Shown here: positions 47,961 to 58,982 of the stretch, piece after piece
How positions within the stretch are numbered: position 1 is the first letter of the stretch
How the letters are laid out: each line of letters begins with the position of its first letter
Assembly (NCBI RefSeq): GCF_001592305.1
Contig: NZ_BCWR01000003.1
Location: 34,849 to 98,848, forward strand
Source of the DNA: Hydrogenophaga taeniospiralis CCUG 15921
GTDB taxonomy: Bacteria; Pseudomonadota; Gammaproteobacteria; Burkholderiales; Burkholderiaceae_C
Direction of reading: 5' to 3'
DNA: 64,000 nt
Translations under genes and position numbers: made by a program
Notes under the pieces: model-generated
Seen by the model: the letters and a program-made list of their open reading frames with translations, nothing else
Told to the model about the DNA's origin: nothing
The model's database searches: none

Positions 47961-47991
47961 GAAAAAGCCTTTGATTTAAAAAGGTTTTTTC
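47961..47991 (+). terminator. A/T-rich hairpin after glrR, with overlapping IHF-like site
   Basis: Arms 47961-47972 (GAAAAAGCCTTT) and 47980-47991 pair over 12 bases with one G-U and a seven-base loop, and the 3' arm holds six T, as in an intrinsic terminator. On the minus strand 47964-47976 reads AATCAAAGGCTTT, matching the IHF consensus WATCAANNNNTTR except for the last base. Either or both uses are possible: ending glrR transcription, and DNA bending between the GlrR sites and the promoter. Confidence 0.55.
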
Positions 47992-47995
47992 AGGT

Positions 47996-48010
47996 TGGCA
48001 CAGGGTTTGC
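47996..48010 (+). promoter_or_regulatory. Sigma-54 promoter upstream of opgG
   Basis: TGGCAC (47996-48001), five bases, TTGC (48007-48010): an exact match to the -24/-12 consensus, with correct spacing. The predicted transcription start is about 48022, next to the opgG ATG at 48023, so the transcript would have almost no leader. Confidence 0.85.
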
Positions 48011-48022
48011 CCTTATTCAGGC

Positions 48023-49594
48023 ATGCCCCTGGATATTTCCCCGATTCCCACCCGCCGACGTCTGCGAGCGCACAACACGCTGGGCGCCCTGTTGTTCATG
48101 CTGGCCGCGGCTTGCGCCCATGCCCAGCGCATGGACTGGGACAGCCTGACCGCTCTGGCCCAGGCCCGCGCCCAGAAACCCTTTCAGTCAAATGGCGACA
48201 AGCTGCCTGCCGACCTCGCCGCCCTGGATTACGACCAGGTGCGCGACATCCGGTTCCGGCCCGACCGGGGAACCTGGCGCGCCGAAGCTCTGCCCTTCGA
48301 GGCCCAGTATTTCCACCTCGGCCTGTACCAGACCGCTCCGGTGCGCATCCACGAAATCGCGCCCGACGGCGCGGTGCGCCACCTGCCCTACCGCAGCGAA
48401 GACTTCCACTTTGGCCACAACACGCTCGACACGAAGGCCTGGGGCGATCTCGGCCACGCCGGCTTCCGCGTGCACTACCCGCTGAACTCAACCGCCTACA
48501 AGGACGAACTGATCGTGTTTCTGGGGGCGAGCTACTTCCGCGCTTTGGGAGCGGGCCAGCAATACGGCCTGTCGGCCCGCGGCCTGGCCATCGACACGGT
48601 GGGCGGCAGCGGCGAGGAATTCCCGCGTTTCACCGAGTTCTGGCTGGTGCGCCCCACGCCCGACGCCAAGGAACTGACCATCTACGCGCTGCTGGAATCG
48701 CCGCGCAGCACCGGTGCCTACCGCTTCGTGGTGCGCCCGGGCACGGAAACCGTCACCACCGTGACCGCCCGGGCGTTCCTGCGTCAGGGCGCGGGCCCGG
48801 TGGCCACGCTGGGCCTGGCGCCGCTCACCAGCATGTTTCTCTCGGGCGAAAACCAGCCCATGCCCGGCGACTTCCGCCCCGAGGTGCACGACTCCGACGG
48901 CCTGATGATGGTCAGTGGCGAAGGCGAGTGGCTCTGGCGCCCGCTGCAACGCCCCAAGTCGCCGATGGTGAACTCCTTCACCATGACCAACCCGCGCGGT
49001 TTCGGCCTGATGCAGCGCGACCGCAGCTTCGCCAACTACCAGGACGTGGAGGCCCGCTACGAGCGCCGCCCCAGCGCCTGGGTCAAACCCCTGGGCGACT
49101 GGGGCCCCGGCCGGGTCGAACTGATGCAACTGGCCACGCCCGACGAGACGCACGACAACATCGTGGCGTACTGGGTGCCGGCCCGCCTGCCCGCGCCCGG
49201 GCAGCCGCTGGAATGGGCCTATGAACTGCACTGGCAGGGCGAGGCGCAGCAGCGTCCGCCCTCGTCCTGGGTCACCCAGACCCGCCGCGGCTATGGCTAC
49301 ACCAAGCTCAGCGAGGCCGAGCAGATCCGCCAACCGCAATACGTGATCGACTTCGCCGGCCCCGCCCTGGACGCGCTGCCCGCCGACGCGCCGGTGCGCG
49401 CCGTGGTGACCAGCAACGCCAACGGCCGGGTGCTCGAACAGGTGGCCTACCCCAACCCCGCCACGCGCAGCTGGCGCGTGACCCTGCGCGTGCAGCGCAT
49501 CGACCCGACCCAGCCGGTCGAGCTGCGCGCCTTTCTCCAACACAACAACGACACCGTGAGCGAAACATGGACACATCTACTGCTTCCCGAATGA
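48023..49594 (+). CDS. opgG: Glucans biosynthesis protein G (periplasmic)
   Basis: This 523-residue periplasmic protein is needed to make osmoregulated periplasmic glucans from the beta-1,2 backbone produced by OpgH. A signal peptide (LGALLFMLAAACAHAQ, after a basic start RRRLRAH) ends near residue 35. The MdoG domain follows: LDYDQVRDIRFRPDRGTW near residue 70, LPFEAQYFHLG, and FGLMQRDRSFANYQDVEA near residue 330. No Shine-Dalgarno sequence precedes the ATG, and no better start is available without losing the signal peptide. It overlaps opgH by 28 bases. Confidence 0.95.
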   Translation: MPLDISPIPTRRRLRAHNTLGALLFMLAAACAHAQRMDWDSLTALAQARAQKPFQSNGDKLPADLAALDYDQVRDIRFRPDRGTWRAEALPFEAQYFHLGLYQTAPVRIHEIAPDGAVRHLPYRSEDFHFGHNTLDTKAWGDLGHAGFRVHYPLNSTAYKDELIVFLGASYFRALGAGQQYGLSARGLAIDTVGGSGEEFPRFTEFWLVRPTPDAKELTIYALLESPRSTGAYRFVVRPGTETVTTVTARAFLRQGAGPVATLGLAPLTSMFLSGENQPMPGDFRPEVHDSDGLMMVSGEGEWLWRPLQRPKSPMVNSFTMTNPRGFGLMQRDRSFANYQDVEARYERRPSAWVKPLGDWGPGRVELMQLATPDETHDNIVAYWVPARLPAPGQPLEWAYELHWQGEAQQRPPSSWVTQTRRGYGYTKLSEAEQIRQPQYVIDFAGPALDALPADAPVRAVVTSNANGRVLEQVAYPNPATRSWRVTLRVQRIDPTQPVELRAFLQHNNDTVSETWTHLLLPE

Positions 49595-51555
49595 GCGCCA
49601 CACCGTCGGCGCGCAGCCTGCTGCGCGAGGAACGCCACCCGAACGCCGTCACCGCGCCACCGATCAACCGCGGCTCCATGGTGCCGCGCCCCTGGCGGGG
49701 TTTCTGGAACAGCATCGGCACCGCCCTGCTGAGCGCGGCCAGCAGCGTGCTGCCCCCGCGCACGCCCGCCACGCCCGCCGTGGAAGTGCCCGCCCCCATG
49801 GCCTGGGAGCGTGCGGCCAACCTGCGCCGCGGTGTGTTCGTGCTGCTCACCGTGCTGAGCACGGTACTGGCGGCCAGCCTGTTCGCCGATGCCCAGCCCG
49901 TGCACGAAAACACCTGGCTGCAAACCGGCCAGCTGGTGCTGTTCGTGGTGCTCTCGGCCTGGGTGGTCACGGGCTTCGTGACCGCGCTGATGGGCTTCTG
50001 GGTCTCGCTGCGCGGCGACGCGCACACCCTCTCGGCCGCTTCGGTGCGGCACCACCCCATGAACCCCGATGCACGCACGGCCATCATCATGCCGATCTGC
50101 AACGAGGATGTGGCCACCGTGTTCGCCGGCCTGCGCGCCACCTGCGAATCGCTCGCCGGCACCGGCCACGCGCGGCAGTTCGACGTGTTCGTGCTCTCCG
50201 ACAGCTACGACCCGGCCATCGCCGCGGCCGAACGCAGCGCCTGGGAAGACCTGCGCGCCGCGCTCGCCGCCCAGCCCGAGCTGCCGCAGATCGAGGTGTA
50301 CTACCGCCTGCGCACGCGCCGCACCCACCGCAAAGCCGGCAACGTGGCCGACTTCTGCCGCCGCTGGGGCAAGGACTACCGCTACATGGTGGTGCTCGAC
50401 GCCGACAGCGTCATGAGCGGCAGTTGCCTGGTTTCCATGGTCAAGCTGATGGAAGCCAACCCCCGCGCGGGCATCGTGCAGACCGCCACGCAGGCCATCG
50501 GCCACGCCACCCTGCACGCACGGGCGCAGCAGTTCGCCTCGCGCGTGACCGGCCGCCTGTTCACGCTGGGCATGCAGTTCTGGCAACTGGGCGAGTCCCA
50601 TTACTGGGGCCACAACGCCATCATCCGCGTCGAACCCTTCATGCAGCACTGCGCGCTGGCCCCGATCAAGGGCAAGGGCGGTATGGCCGGCGGCATCATG
50701 TCGCACGACTTCGTGGAAGCTGCGCTGATGCGCCGCGCCGGCTACCACGTGTGGCTGGTCTCCGACCTGACCGGCAGCTACGAACAGCAGCCGCCGGACC
50801 TGCTGAGCGAGCTGCAGCGCGACCGCCGCTGGTGCCAGGGCAACCTGCAGAACTCCCGTCTGATGGCCGAGCCCGGCATTCACCGCGTGCACCGCACCAT
50901 GTTCGCCATCGGCGCCATGTCCTACCTGTCGGCGCCGCTGTGGCTGGCCTTCCTGACCTTCGGCACCGCGCTGTGGATGTCGGACTCCAGCGCACCGTCG
51001 CTCTGGCACGCCGTGCCGGCCGAACTGCGTGGCCTGTGGGCCTGGACGCTGTCCATGCTGTTCCTGCCGCGCGTGCTGGGCCTGCTGGCGGTGTTCCTCA
51101 AAGGCGAGCAGCGGTCTTTCGGCGGAACCGCTGGCCTGCTGGGCAGCGCCACGGTGGAAACCGTGCTGGCCCTGCTGCAGGCGCCCATCCGCATGCTGGC
51201 GCATTCGCTGTTCGTGTTGGTGGCGCTCACCGGCCTGAAGCTGGAATGGAAGTCGCCTCCGCGCGAAGCGTCCGGCGTGACCTGGCGCGACGCCGTGGTG
51301 CGTCTGGCCCCCATGACCGCCGTGATCGGCCTGCTGGCCCTGGGTGTCGCCGCCATCAACGTCGAGGCGCTGATCTGGCTCGCCCCCGTGGCCCTGCCGC
51401 TGCTGCTGTCGGTGCCGCTGACCGTGGCCACCAGCCACGTGGACCTGGGCACCTGGATGCGCTCGCGCGGTGTGCTGCTGATCCCCGAAGAGTCGTGGTC
51501 CCCCGCGGTGCTGCGCCGCGCCTGGCGCCACGCCAGCCGGCTGGCTGCAGCGTAG
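49567..51555 (+). CDS. opgH: Glucans biosynthesis glucosyltransferase H
   Basis: This is a 662-residue inner-membrane family 2 glycosyltransferase that polymerises the glucan backbone from UDP-glucose. Membrane segments flank a cytoplasmic catalytic domain with VVLDADSVMSG (DxD) near residue 275, then the RDRRWCQGN (QxxRW) motif near residue 420. Several further helices follow to the C-terminus. The start at 49567 overlaps opgG by 28 bases; an ATG at 49591 (four-base overlap) is an alternative. In E. coli OpgH also inhibits FtsZ in response to UDP-glucose; this is not testable here. Confidence 0.95.
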   Translation: MDTSTASRMSATPSARSLLREERHPNAVTAPPINRGSMVPRPWRGFWNSIGTALLSAASSVLPPRTPATPAVEVPAPMAWERAANLRRGVFVLLTVLSTVLAASLFADAQPVHENTWLQTGQLVLFVVLSAWVVTGFVTALMGFWVSLRGDAHTLSAASVRHHPMNPDARTAIIMPICNEDVATVFAGLRATCESLAGTGHARQFDVFVLSDSYDPAIAAAERSAWEDLRAALAAQPELPQIEVYYRLRTRRTHRKAGNVADFCRRWGKDYRYMVVLDADSVMSGSCLVSMVKLMEANPRAGIVQTATQAIGHATLHARAQQFASRVTGRLFTLGMQFWQLGESHYWGHNAIIRVEPFMQHCALAPIKGKGGMAGGIMSHDFVEAALMRRAGYHVWLVSDLTGSYEQQPPDLLSELQRDRRWCQGNLQNSRLMAEPGIHRVHRTMFAIGAMSYLSAPLWLAFLTFGTALWMSDSSAPSLWHAVPAELRGLWAWTLSMLFLPRVLGLLAVFLKGEQRSFGGTAGLLGSATVETVLALLQAPIRMLAHSLFVLVALTGLKLEWKSPPREASGVTWRDAVVRLAPMTAVIGLLALGVAAINVEALIWLAPVALPLLLSVPLTVATSHVDLGTWMRSRGVLLIPEESWSPAVLRRAWRHASRLAAA

Positions 51556-51558
51556 AGG

Positions 51559-51632
51559 ACTCCCCCCGCAGCGCTTCGCGCTACCCCTCAAGGGGCGGCA
51601 CTGGCCGTCCGGCAAAGCCGGCCCGGCGGTGC
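51559..51632. repeat. Dispersed GC-rich repeat, family 1, copy C
   Basis: The order of blocks is CCCCCCGCAGCGCTTCGCGC, TACCCCTCAAGGGGCGG, then CCGGCAAAGCCGGCCCGG, as in copy B on the opposite strand. It follows opgH and lies before a convergent minus-strand gene. Bases 51633-51734 show nothing else I recognise. Confidence 0.75.
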
Positions 51633-51734
51633 CCTGGGCTGGACCACTTCGTTCATCAGTGCGGGCTTTGAACGACTCAGGCCCGGCCGCTGATGCCATC
51701 TCCTGGAAGCCGCAGCGAGCGCGGGGGCCATGCT

Positions 51735-52361
51735 TCAGTTCTGTGGAGGCTTCAGGTAGCGTTCATCGGACCAGGTGGCCAGCCAGCCCGGCACAAAGGC
51801 CACGAAGATCGCGGTGAACATGCCGGTGAGGAAGGCATCGCCCCAGGCCATGAGCCAGCGCGCGACCAGCGCCTGCTCCAGGGCCACGCCGCCGGCCAGG
51901 CGGTAACCGACCTCCCGCACCACGCCGGCCAGAAACATGGCGGCGGCGGTGCCCAGAAAACCGCGGCCCAGGGTGTAGACGAAGGGGTTGGGGGGCAACC
52001 AGCGCCGCAGCACCGCCCCGATGCCCAGCGCGAGCGTGGCCGGCACCAGTCCGATCCAGACCCCCTGTGAGAGCGCCGCGACAGGGCCGGCCTGGCCCAG
52101 CAGGCCCACCGCCAGCGCCACCAGCGCCAACACCAGCACCGCCAGCGGCCAACCCAGCATGAGCACCAGCAGGCAGGCGCCCGAGAGCTGCACCTGCAGC
52201 CCCTGGGGCATCTTCTGCGGCAGCAGCCAGAGCCAGGGCAACAGCGCCACCGCGGCCAGCGCGGGCGTCAGCAAGGGCCCGCGAAGCATGCGCCAGGGCC
52301 GCAGCCACAAGGCCACGCCCAGGGACAGGACGGCCAGCGAGAGTTCTAGGGCGAACAACAT
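51735..52361 (-). CDS. CbiM-like membrane protein (energy-coupling factor permease family)
   Basis: This 208-residue protein is almost wholly hydrophobic with about six membrane segments. The pattern LQVQLSGACLLVLMLGWPLA, then PFVYTLGRGFLGTAAAMFLAGVV, and a C-terminal WGDAFLTGMFTAIFVAFVP resembles a betaproteobacterial branch of CbiM-type substrate-binding subunits. These take up cobalt or nickel in ECF transporters. The histidine-containing N-terminus of CbiM, which binds the metal, is not obvious here, and no CbiQ or CbiO gene is nearby. The ATG at 52361 is used; a GTG eight codons upstream is possible. Confidence 0.65.
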   Translation of the reverse strand: MLFALELSLAVLSLGVALWLRPWRMLRGPLLTPALAAVALLPWLWLLPQKMPQGLQVQLSGACLLVLMLGWPLAVLVLALVALAVGLLGQAGPVAALSQGVWIGLVPATLALGIGAVLRRWLPPNPFVYTLGRGFLGTAAAMFLAGVVREVGYRLAGGVALEQALVARWLMAWGDAFLTGMFTAIFVAFVPGWLATWSDERYLKPPQN

Positions 52362-52407
52362 GCGGCGCGAGTATGGGCCGCGCACCCATGATCGGGTTTG
52401 ACTTCGA

Positions 52408-53778
52408 TCAACCCATGCCGGGCAACTTGGGCATGCCTTTCATGCCGCCCATGCGCTTCATCATCTTCATGAGGCCGCCACCCTTCATCTTTTTCATCAT
52501 GCCCTGCATCTGCTCGAACTCCTTGAGCAGTCGGTTGACCTCCTGCACATGCACGCCCGCACCGGCGGCGATGCGGCGCTTGCGCGTGGCTTTGATGATC
52601 TCGGGGCGGCTGCGCTCCTTGAGTGTCATGCTGCAAATGATGCCTTCCTTGCGCTTGATGTCCTTTTCGGCCCGGCTCAGATCGGCCTCGCTGGCCTTGG
52701 CCGCCATCGCGCTGGGCAGTTTGTCCATGAAACTGGAGAGTCCGCCCATTTGCTTCATCTGGCGGATCTGGTCCAGGAAGTCGTTCAGATCGAAGCCCTC
52801 GCCGCTCTTGACCTTGGCCGCCAGCTTCTGGGCCGCGGCCATGTCAACCCCGGCCGTGACCTGTTCCACCAGCGCGAGGATGTCACCCATGCCCAGGATG
52901 CGCCCGGCGTGGCGCTCGGCGTCGAACACCTCCAGGCCATCGAGCTTTTCGGACACGCCGGCGAATTTGATGGGCGCACCCGTCACCTGCCGCACCGAGA
53001 GCGCCGCACCACCGCGCGAGTCGCCATCGAGCTTGGTGAGCACGATGCCGGTCAGCGGCAACGCGGCGCTGAAGGCCTTGGCGGTGTTGATCGCGTCCTG
53101 GCCCTGCATCGCGTCCACCACGAACAGCGTCTCCACCGGTTTGAGCACCGCGTGCAGCTCCTGGATCTCGCGCATCAGCGCCTCGTCGATCGCCAGGCGA
53201 CCGGCCGTGTCCACCAGCAGCACGTCGAAGTAGTGCTTGCGCGCGTAGTCGATCGCGGCGCGCGCGATGTCCACCGGTTTCTGATCGGGCGTGCTCGGGA
53301 ACCACTCGGCCCCAGCCTGCGCGGTCACGGTCTTGAGCTGCTCGATGGCGGCCGGGCGGTAGACGTCGCCCGACACCGTGAGCACTTTCTTCTTGCGCTT
53401 CTCGATCAGGTGTTTGGCCAGCTTGGCGGTGGTGGTCGTTTTGCCGGCACCCTGCAGGCCGGCCATGAGGATGACGGCGGGCGGTTGCGCCGCGAGGTTG
53501 ATGTCGGCCACGCCATCGCCCATGGTGGCGGCGAGCTCCCGGTTGACCACGCTCACCAGCACCTGGCCAGGAGTGAGCGAACCCACCACTTCCTGGCCCA
53601 GCGCCTTTTCCTTCACGCGGGCGATGAAGTCGCGCACCACGGGCAGGGCCACGTCGGCCTCCAGCAGGGCCATGCGCACCTCGCGCAGCATGTCGGTGAC
53701 ATTGGCCTCGGTGATGCGGGCCTGGCCGCGCATTTCCTTGACGATGCGTGAGAGACGGTCGGAGAGGGCTGATGCCAT
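52408..53778 (-). CDS. ffh: Signal recognition particle protein Ffh
   Basis: This 456-residue SRP54 GTPase binds 4.5S RNA and targets nascent membrane proteins. The N domain leads to the G domain with GLQGAGKTTTTAKLAKHL near residue 107, DVYRPAAIEQL, DTAGRLAID near residue 190, TKLDGDSRGGAAL and GMGDILALVEQ. The methionine-rich M domain ends MMKKMKGGGLMKMMKRMG. It is divergent from a CcsA-like gene, an arrangement common in proteobacteria. Confidence 0.98.
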   Translation of the reverse strand: MASALSDRLSRIVKEMRGQARITEANVTDMLREVRMALLEADVALPVVRDFIARVKEKALGQEVVGSLTPGQVLVSVVNRELAATMGDGVADINLAAQPPAVILMAGLQGAGKTTTTAKLAKHLIEKRKKKVLTVSGDVYRPAAIEQLKTVTAQAGAEWFPSTPDQKPVDIARAAIDYARKHYFDVLLVDTAGRLAIDEALMREIQELHAVLKPVETLFVVDAMQGQDAINTAKAFSAALPLTGIVLTKLDGDSRGGAALSVRQVTGAPIKFAGVSEKLDGLEVFDAERHAGRILGMGDILALVEQVTAGVDMAAAQKLAAKVKSGEGFDLNDFLDQIRQMKQMGGLSSFMDKLPSAMAAKASEADLSRAEKDIKRKEGIICSMTLKERSRPEIIKATRKRRIAAGAGVHVQEVNRLLKEFEQMQGMMKKMKGGGLMKMMKRMGGMKGMPKLPGMG

Positions 53779-53955
53779 GGTGCGCTCGGGTGGTGAAAAG
53801 GGCCGCCGTGGCGCAGGCTGCGGGGTCGTACCGCGGGGTCTGCGTGTCTGGGGGTGGGCCGCAACCCCTCGGGGCTGCTGCGGGCAGGGCCGTTAAACTG
53901 TGGTGTTGATTTTAGCTGCGCCCTGCGCCCACCCGTTGCGTCCGACGCCGACCCA

Positions 53956-54756
53956 ATGAACCTGCTGCCCGCCCTTGCGACGAATCCCCCCGCTGCGCTG
54001 CTCTCGGCTGTGGCGGCGCTGTCGTACGCCGTCCTGGCCTGGGCACACCCCCGCATGAGCCCCGGGCAGACCCGTTTCGTGCTGGCGACAGCCTGGCTGC
54101 TGCACCTGCTGGTGCTGGCCTCGGGCCTGCTCGAACAACCCGTGCGTTTTGGCTTTGCGCCAGCGCTCTCCGTCACGGCCTGGCTGGTGCTCACGGTCTA
54201 CCTGGTCGAGAGCCGCCTGTACCCCGAACTGCGTGCGCGCTGGACGCTGGCCGTGCTGGGAACCCTGGCCGTGTTGCTCGCCCTGGTGTTCCCCGGCTCC
54301 CCGTACCCGGCGCTGCGCTCGAACTGGCTGCCGCTGCACTGGGCCCTGGGCATCGCCTCCTACGGCCTGATCGGTGCCGCGGTGGTGCACGCCTGGCTAA
54401 TGCAGCGGGCGGAAAAGTCGATGCGCAGCGGCGCCGCCACCGAAACCCCCATGCCGCTGCTGACGCTGGAGCGGCTGACGTTCCGTTTCGTGGCAGCCGG
54501 CTTTGCCCTGCTCAGCGCCACGCTGCTGGCCGGCGGCTGGTTTTCCGAGACGCTCAACCACCGCTGGACCTGGGACCACAAGACCGTGTTCTCCGTGCTC
54601 TCCTGGCTGACCATGGGTGTCCTGCTGTGGGGCCGCTGGAGCCTAGGCTGGCGTGGCCGCATGGCCGTGCGCACGCTGTACCTAGCCGCGGGCTTGCTGC
54701 TGCTGGGCTACGTCGGCTCGCGCTTCGTGCTCGAAGTCGTGTTGCTGCGGGCCTGA
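53956..54756 (+). CDS. CcsA/YpjD-type cytochrome c assembly membrane protein
   Basis: This 266-residue integral membrane protein of about eight helices has the family signature HWALGIASYGLIGAAVVHAW near residue 135 and TWDHKTVFSVLSWLTMG near residue 210, with the conserved Trp and His residues. It belongs to the CcsA/ResC superfamily; YpjD-type members beside ffh have no proven haem-export role. The start at 53956 begins a membrane helix; the open frame extends upstream without homology. Confidence 0.87.
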   Translation: MNLLPALATNPPAALLSAVAALSYAVLAWAHPRMSPGQTRFVLATAWLLHLLVLASGLLEQPVRFGFAPALSVTAWLVLTVYLVESRLYPELRARWTLAVLGTLAVLLALVFPGSPYPALRSNWLPLHWALGIASYGLIGAAVVHAWLMQRAEKSMRSGAATETPMPLLTLERLTFRFVAAGFALLSATLLAGGWFSETLNHRWTWDHKTVFSVLSWLTMGVLLWGRWSLGWRGRMAVRTLYLAAGLLLLGYVGSRFVLEVVLLRA

Positions 54757-54769
54757 ACGGTATCTGTCC

Positions 54770-55018
54770 ATGAAATTCCTGCTCGTTCTGGCCGTGCTGC
54801 TCGTGGCTTTCTGGATCTGGCGCAACAACCGCCAGATCGGGTCGGACCAGGGCACACCGCCCGCGCCGCCCAAACCTAGAGCCTCGCGCACCCCGATGGT
54901 CATGGTGGCGTGCCCCCACTGCGGCACGCACCTGCCCGAGAGCGACGCGGTCGTCGGCCGGCTGGGCGCGTATTGCAGTGCCGAGCACCGCCAACTGCAC
55001 GAGGGGGCGTCGCGGTGA
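54770..55018 (+). CDS. Small membrane-anchored zinc-ribbon protein (PP0621 type)
   Basis: This 82-residue protein has one N-terminal membrane helix (FLLVLAVLLVAFWIW), a Pro-rich linker and a CPHCGTHLPESDAV ... YCSAEHR segment. Together the Cys/His residues could bind one zinc. The pattern fits the PP0621 family of small proteins found just before pilS. Function is not known. It is 13 bases after the CcsA-like gene and 21 bases before pilS. Confidence 0.85.
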   Translation: MKFLLVLAVLLVAFWIWRNNRQIGSDQGTPPAPPKPRASRTPMVMVACPHCGTHLPESDAVVGRLGAYCSAEHRQLHEGASR

Positions 55019-55039
55019 CGCCTCACACCGGCCACTGAC

Positions 55040-56857
55040 ATGGCCAGGGACGTCACTTCCCAATTCGCGCCCTCCTGGCTTTCCGCCTTCGAGAGCCACG
55101 GCGCACGCAGCCGCGAGAAGCGGCAACACGCCTTCTTCAGGCTCTGGCGCGCCTTCATGCGGGCGCGGGTTTTCATTGCGGCGGTGCTGTTGGCACTGCA
55201 GGTCTTCGTGGTGGTCACCGGCTCGGGTGGTCCCAACTGGCTCGTCATGGTGTGCGCCGTGCACCTGAGCGCCGCCCTGGCGGTACTGATCTGGTCACGT
55301 CCCACCGAGCTGGGCAAGCCTTTCCAGTTGCAGTGGCTGCTGACCATCGGCGTCGACCTGCTGGCCTTCGCCCTGCTCCAGCACTTTCAGCAAGGCGGCA
55401 TCAACTACACGCCTCTGTTTGCGCTGCCCGTGCTGCTGGCCGCCATTCTCGGGTCTTTGACGCTGGCGCTGGCGACCGCCGCCAGCATCACGCTGTACAT
55501 GCTGGGCGAAGCCGCCCTGAGCGCTGCGGTCCTCAGCGAGGTGTCCACCCCGCGCTTTCTGCAATCGGGCCTGACCGGTACCGGGTTTTTTCTGGTGGCC
55601 GTGCTGGCCAACCAGCTGGCGCTGCGCCTGGCACGCGAGGAGGCCCTGGCCCTGAGCAGCCAGGCCGCGGCGCGCACGCAGGCACAGGTCAACGAACTCG
55701 TGATCGAAGGCCTGAGCGAAGGTGTGCTGGTGGTCGACACGCACAGTGTGGTGCGCAACGCCAATCCAGCCGCCCAGTTCATGCTCATGGGCGAGGACTA
55801 TCCGCACGGGGCCAAGCTGCTGCTCTCGGCGCGACCGGCCTGGGAAGGGCTGGCCAAGCTGGTGAGCGAGACCTTTCGGGTCGGGCATCCGATGGAGTCG
55901 GAAATCCGCATCGACTTCGATGAACTCACCATCCACCGGCTGTTCGCCCGCACGAAGCTGACCAGCGCTCAAGGCGGGCGCCGCGGCGGGCTGTGCGTGC
56001 TGTTTCTCGAAGACCTGCGCGAAGTCGAGGCCCGGGTGCGCACCGAGAAGCTGGCCTCCATGGGCCGCATGTCGGCCGCCGTGGCCCACGAAATCCGCAA
56101 CCCGCTCTCGGCCATCACCCAGGCCAACGCCCTGCTGGACGAAGAAGTGCAGGAGGCCGGGCAGAAGCGGCTCACCCGCATGATCGAACAGAACGCGCAG
56201 CGGCTTTCGCGCATCGTGGACGACATCCTCAACGTCGCGCGTGTCCAGCCCACCCAGGGCGATACCGCCCCTCCGGTGCTGCCGCTGGACCACACGGTGC
56301 GACAGATCACGCACGAATGGATCCGGCAGAACCAGGCCCAGCGCGTATTGGGGGTGCACACCCACGCACCCACGGCCCACGTCGGTTTCGACCCCGATCA
56401 CCTGCGACGTCTGCTGATCAACCTGCTCGACAACGCGCTGCAACACGCCAGCCGCACCGCGTCGTCGATCCGGGTCATCACCCAGCCCAGCGGCAACGAC
56501 CGCATCCGCCTGTCGGTCTGGAGCGACAGCGCACCGCTGGAGGCCGGTGTGCTGCGCCACCTGTTCGAGCCGTTCTTCTCCTCCGAGAGCCGTTCGAGCG
56601 GTCTGGGCCTCTACATCTGCCGCGAGCTGTGCGAACGGTATGGCGCCCAGATCGCCTACCAGCGCAGCCGGCTGGACCAGCGCGAGGGCAACGAGTTCTA
56701 CGTGCTCATGGCGTCGTCGGCCAACGCGCCGCGCCAACCGGTCCAGCAAAGCCTCTCGTACCCCCCAGGCGACTCGCTCCCCAGCCTCACGCGGCCCGGC
56801 TCGCTCCTGCCGGGTGATCTGCCCCGTTCGCACCGTTCGCCCCGTTCGCCCCGCTGA
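55040..56857 (+). CDS. pilS: Sensor histidine kinase PilS
   Basis: This 605-residue polytopic kinase controls pilin transcription with PilR. About six membrane helices fill residues 45-205. A PAS-like domain follows (ELVIEGLSEGVLVVD near 215), then HisKA with AAVAHEIRNPLSAITQAN near residue 348 and the ATPase domain (LLINLLDNALQHAS; SRSSGLGLYICRELCERYG). In Pseudomonas PilS senses pilin in the membrane. The C-terminal 50 residues are low-complexity Ser/Pro. It is followed by pilR. Confidence 0.95.
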   Translation: MARDVTSQFAPSWLSAFESHGARSREKRQHAFFRLWRAFMRARVFIAAVLLALQVFVVVTGSGGPNWLVMVCAVHLSAALAVLIWSRPTELGKPFQLQWLLTIGVDLLAFALLQHFQQGGINYTPLFALPVLLAAILGSLTLALATAASITLYMLGEAALSAAVLSEVSTPRFLQSGLTGTGFFLVAVLANQLALRLAREEALALSSQAAARTQAQVNELVIEGLSEGVLVVDTHSVVRNANPAAQFMLMGEDYPHGAKLLLSARPAWEGLAKLVSETFRVGHPMESEIRIDFDELTIHRLFARTKLTSAQGGRRGGLCVLFLEDLREVEARVRTEKLASMGRMSAAVAHEIRNPLSAITQANALLDEEVQEAGQKRLTRMIEQNAQRLSRIVDDILNVARVQPTQGDTAPPVLPLDHTVRQITHEWIRQNQAQRVLGVHTHAPTAHVGFDPDHLRRLLINLLDNALQHASRTASSIRVITQPSGNDRIRLSVWSDSAPLEAGVLRHLFEPFFSSESRSSGLGLYICRELCERYGAQIAYQRSRLDQREGNEFYVLMASSANAPRQPVQQSLSYPPGDSLPSLTRPGSLLPGDLPRSHRSPRSPR

Positions 56858-56872
56858 CACCCGAGCCACAAG

Positions 56873-58361
<1,489 letters not shown>

Positions 58362-58372
<11 letters not shown>

Positions 58373-58982
58373 AGCCAGGCACGCGCCCCCCCGGTGGCAC
58401 TGGCGTGGTGGCTGGCTGGATGCGGCGCGGCATTGCCCTTCGCCCAATTTCGGTCCGCGCCCACACGGCGCGCACATCGACCTGATCGTCATCCATTCCA
58501 TCAGCCTGCCACCCGGCGTCTATGGCGGGCCACAGGTGGAGCAGCTGTTCACCAACCAGCTCGACTGGCAGGCCCATCCCTATTTCGAGCAGATCCGGGG
58601 CATGGAAGTGTCCTCGCATTTTTTCATCCGGCGCGATGGTGAACTGGTGCAGTTCGTCGACGCCGATGCCCGCGCCTGGCACGCCGGCGCATCGTGCTGG
58701 CGGGGCCGCGACAACTGCAACGACGACTCCATCGGCATCGAACTCGAAGGCCTGGAGGGTGACAGCTTCGAAGCGTCCCAATACCTCACGCTGACCCGCC
58801 TGTGCGCCAGCCTGCGCGCGCGCTATCCGGTGGCCTACGTGGCGGGCCATGAACACATCGCACCAGGACGCAAGCAGGACCCGGGGCCTGGCTTTGACTG
58901 GGCGCGGCTGCGACAGGGCCTGGGCTGGCCGCCTCGGTGTTTCCCCCAAGACACAGACCGGGTCCTCACCGCCAACGATTGA
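58362..58982 (+). CDS. ampD: 1,6-anhydro-N-acetylmuramyl-L-alanine amidase AmpD
   Basis: This 206-residue cytoplasmic zinc amidase cleaves the peptide from anhydro-muropeptides during cell-wall recycling. Zinc ligands are in [12 protein letters not shown] near residue 48 and in the C-terminal [19 protein letters not shown]. Typical segments [17 protein letters not shown] and [13 protein letters not shown] lie between. The start at 58362 overlaps the pilR stop by 11 bases. The sequence is longer than E. coli AmpD by about 20 residues at the ends. Confidence 0.95.

Noticed and set aside
52362..53778. 4.5S RNA gene beside ffh
   Set aside because: No GGAA-tetraloop hairpin of the right form was seen in the short flanking gaps.
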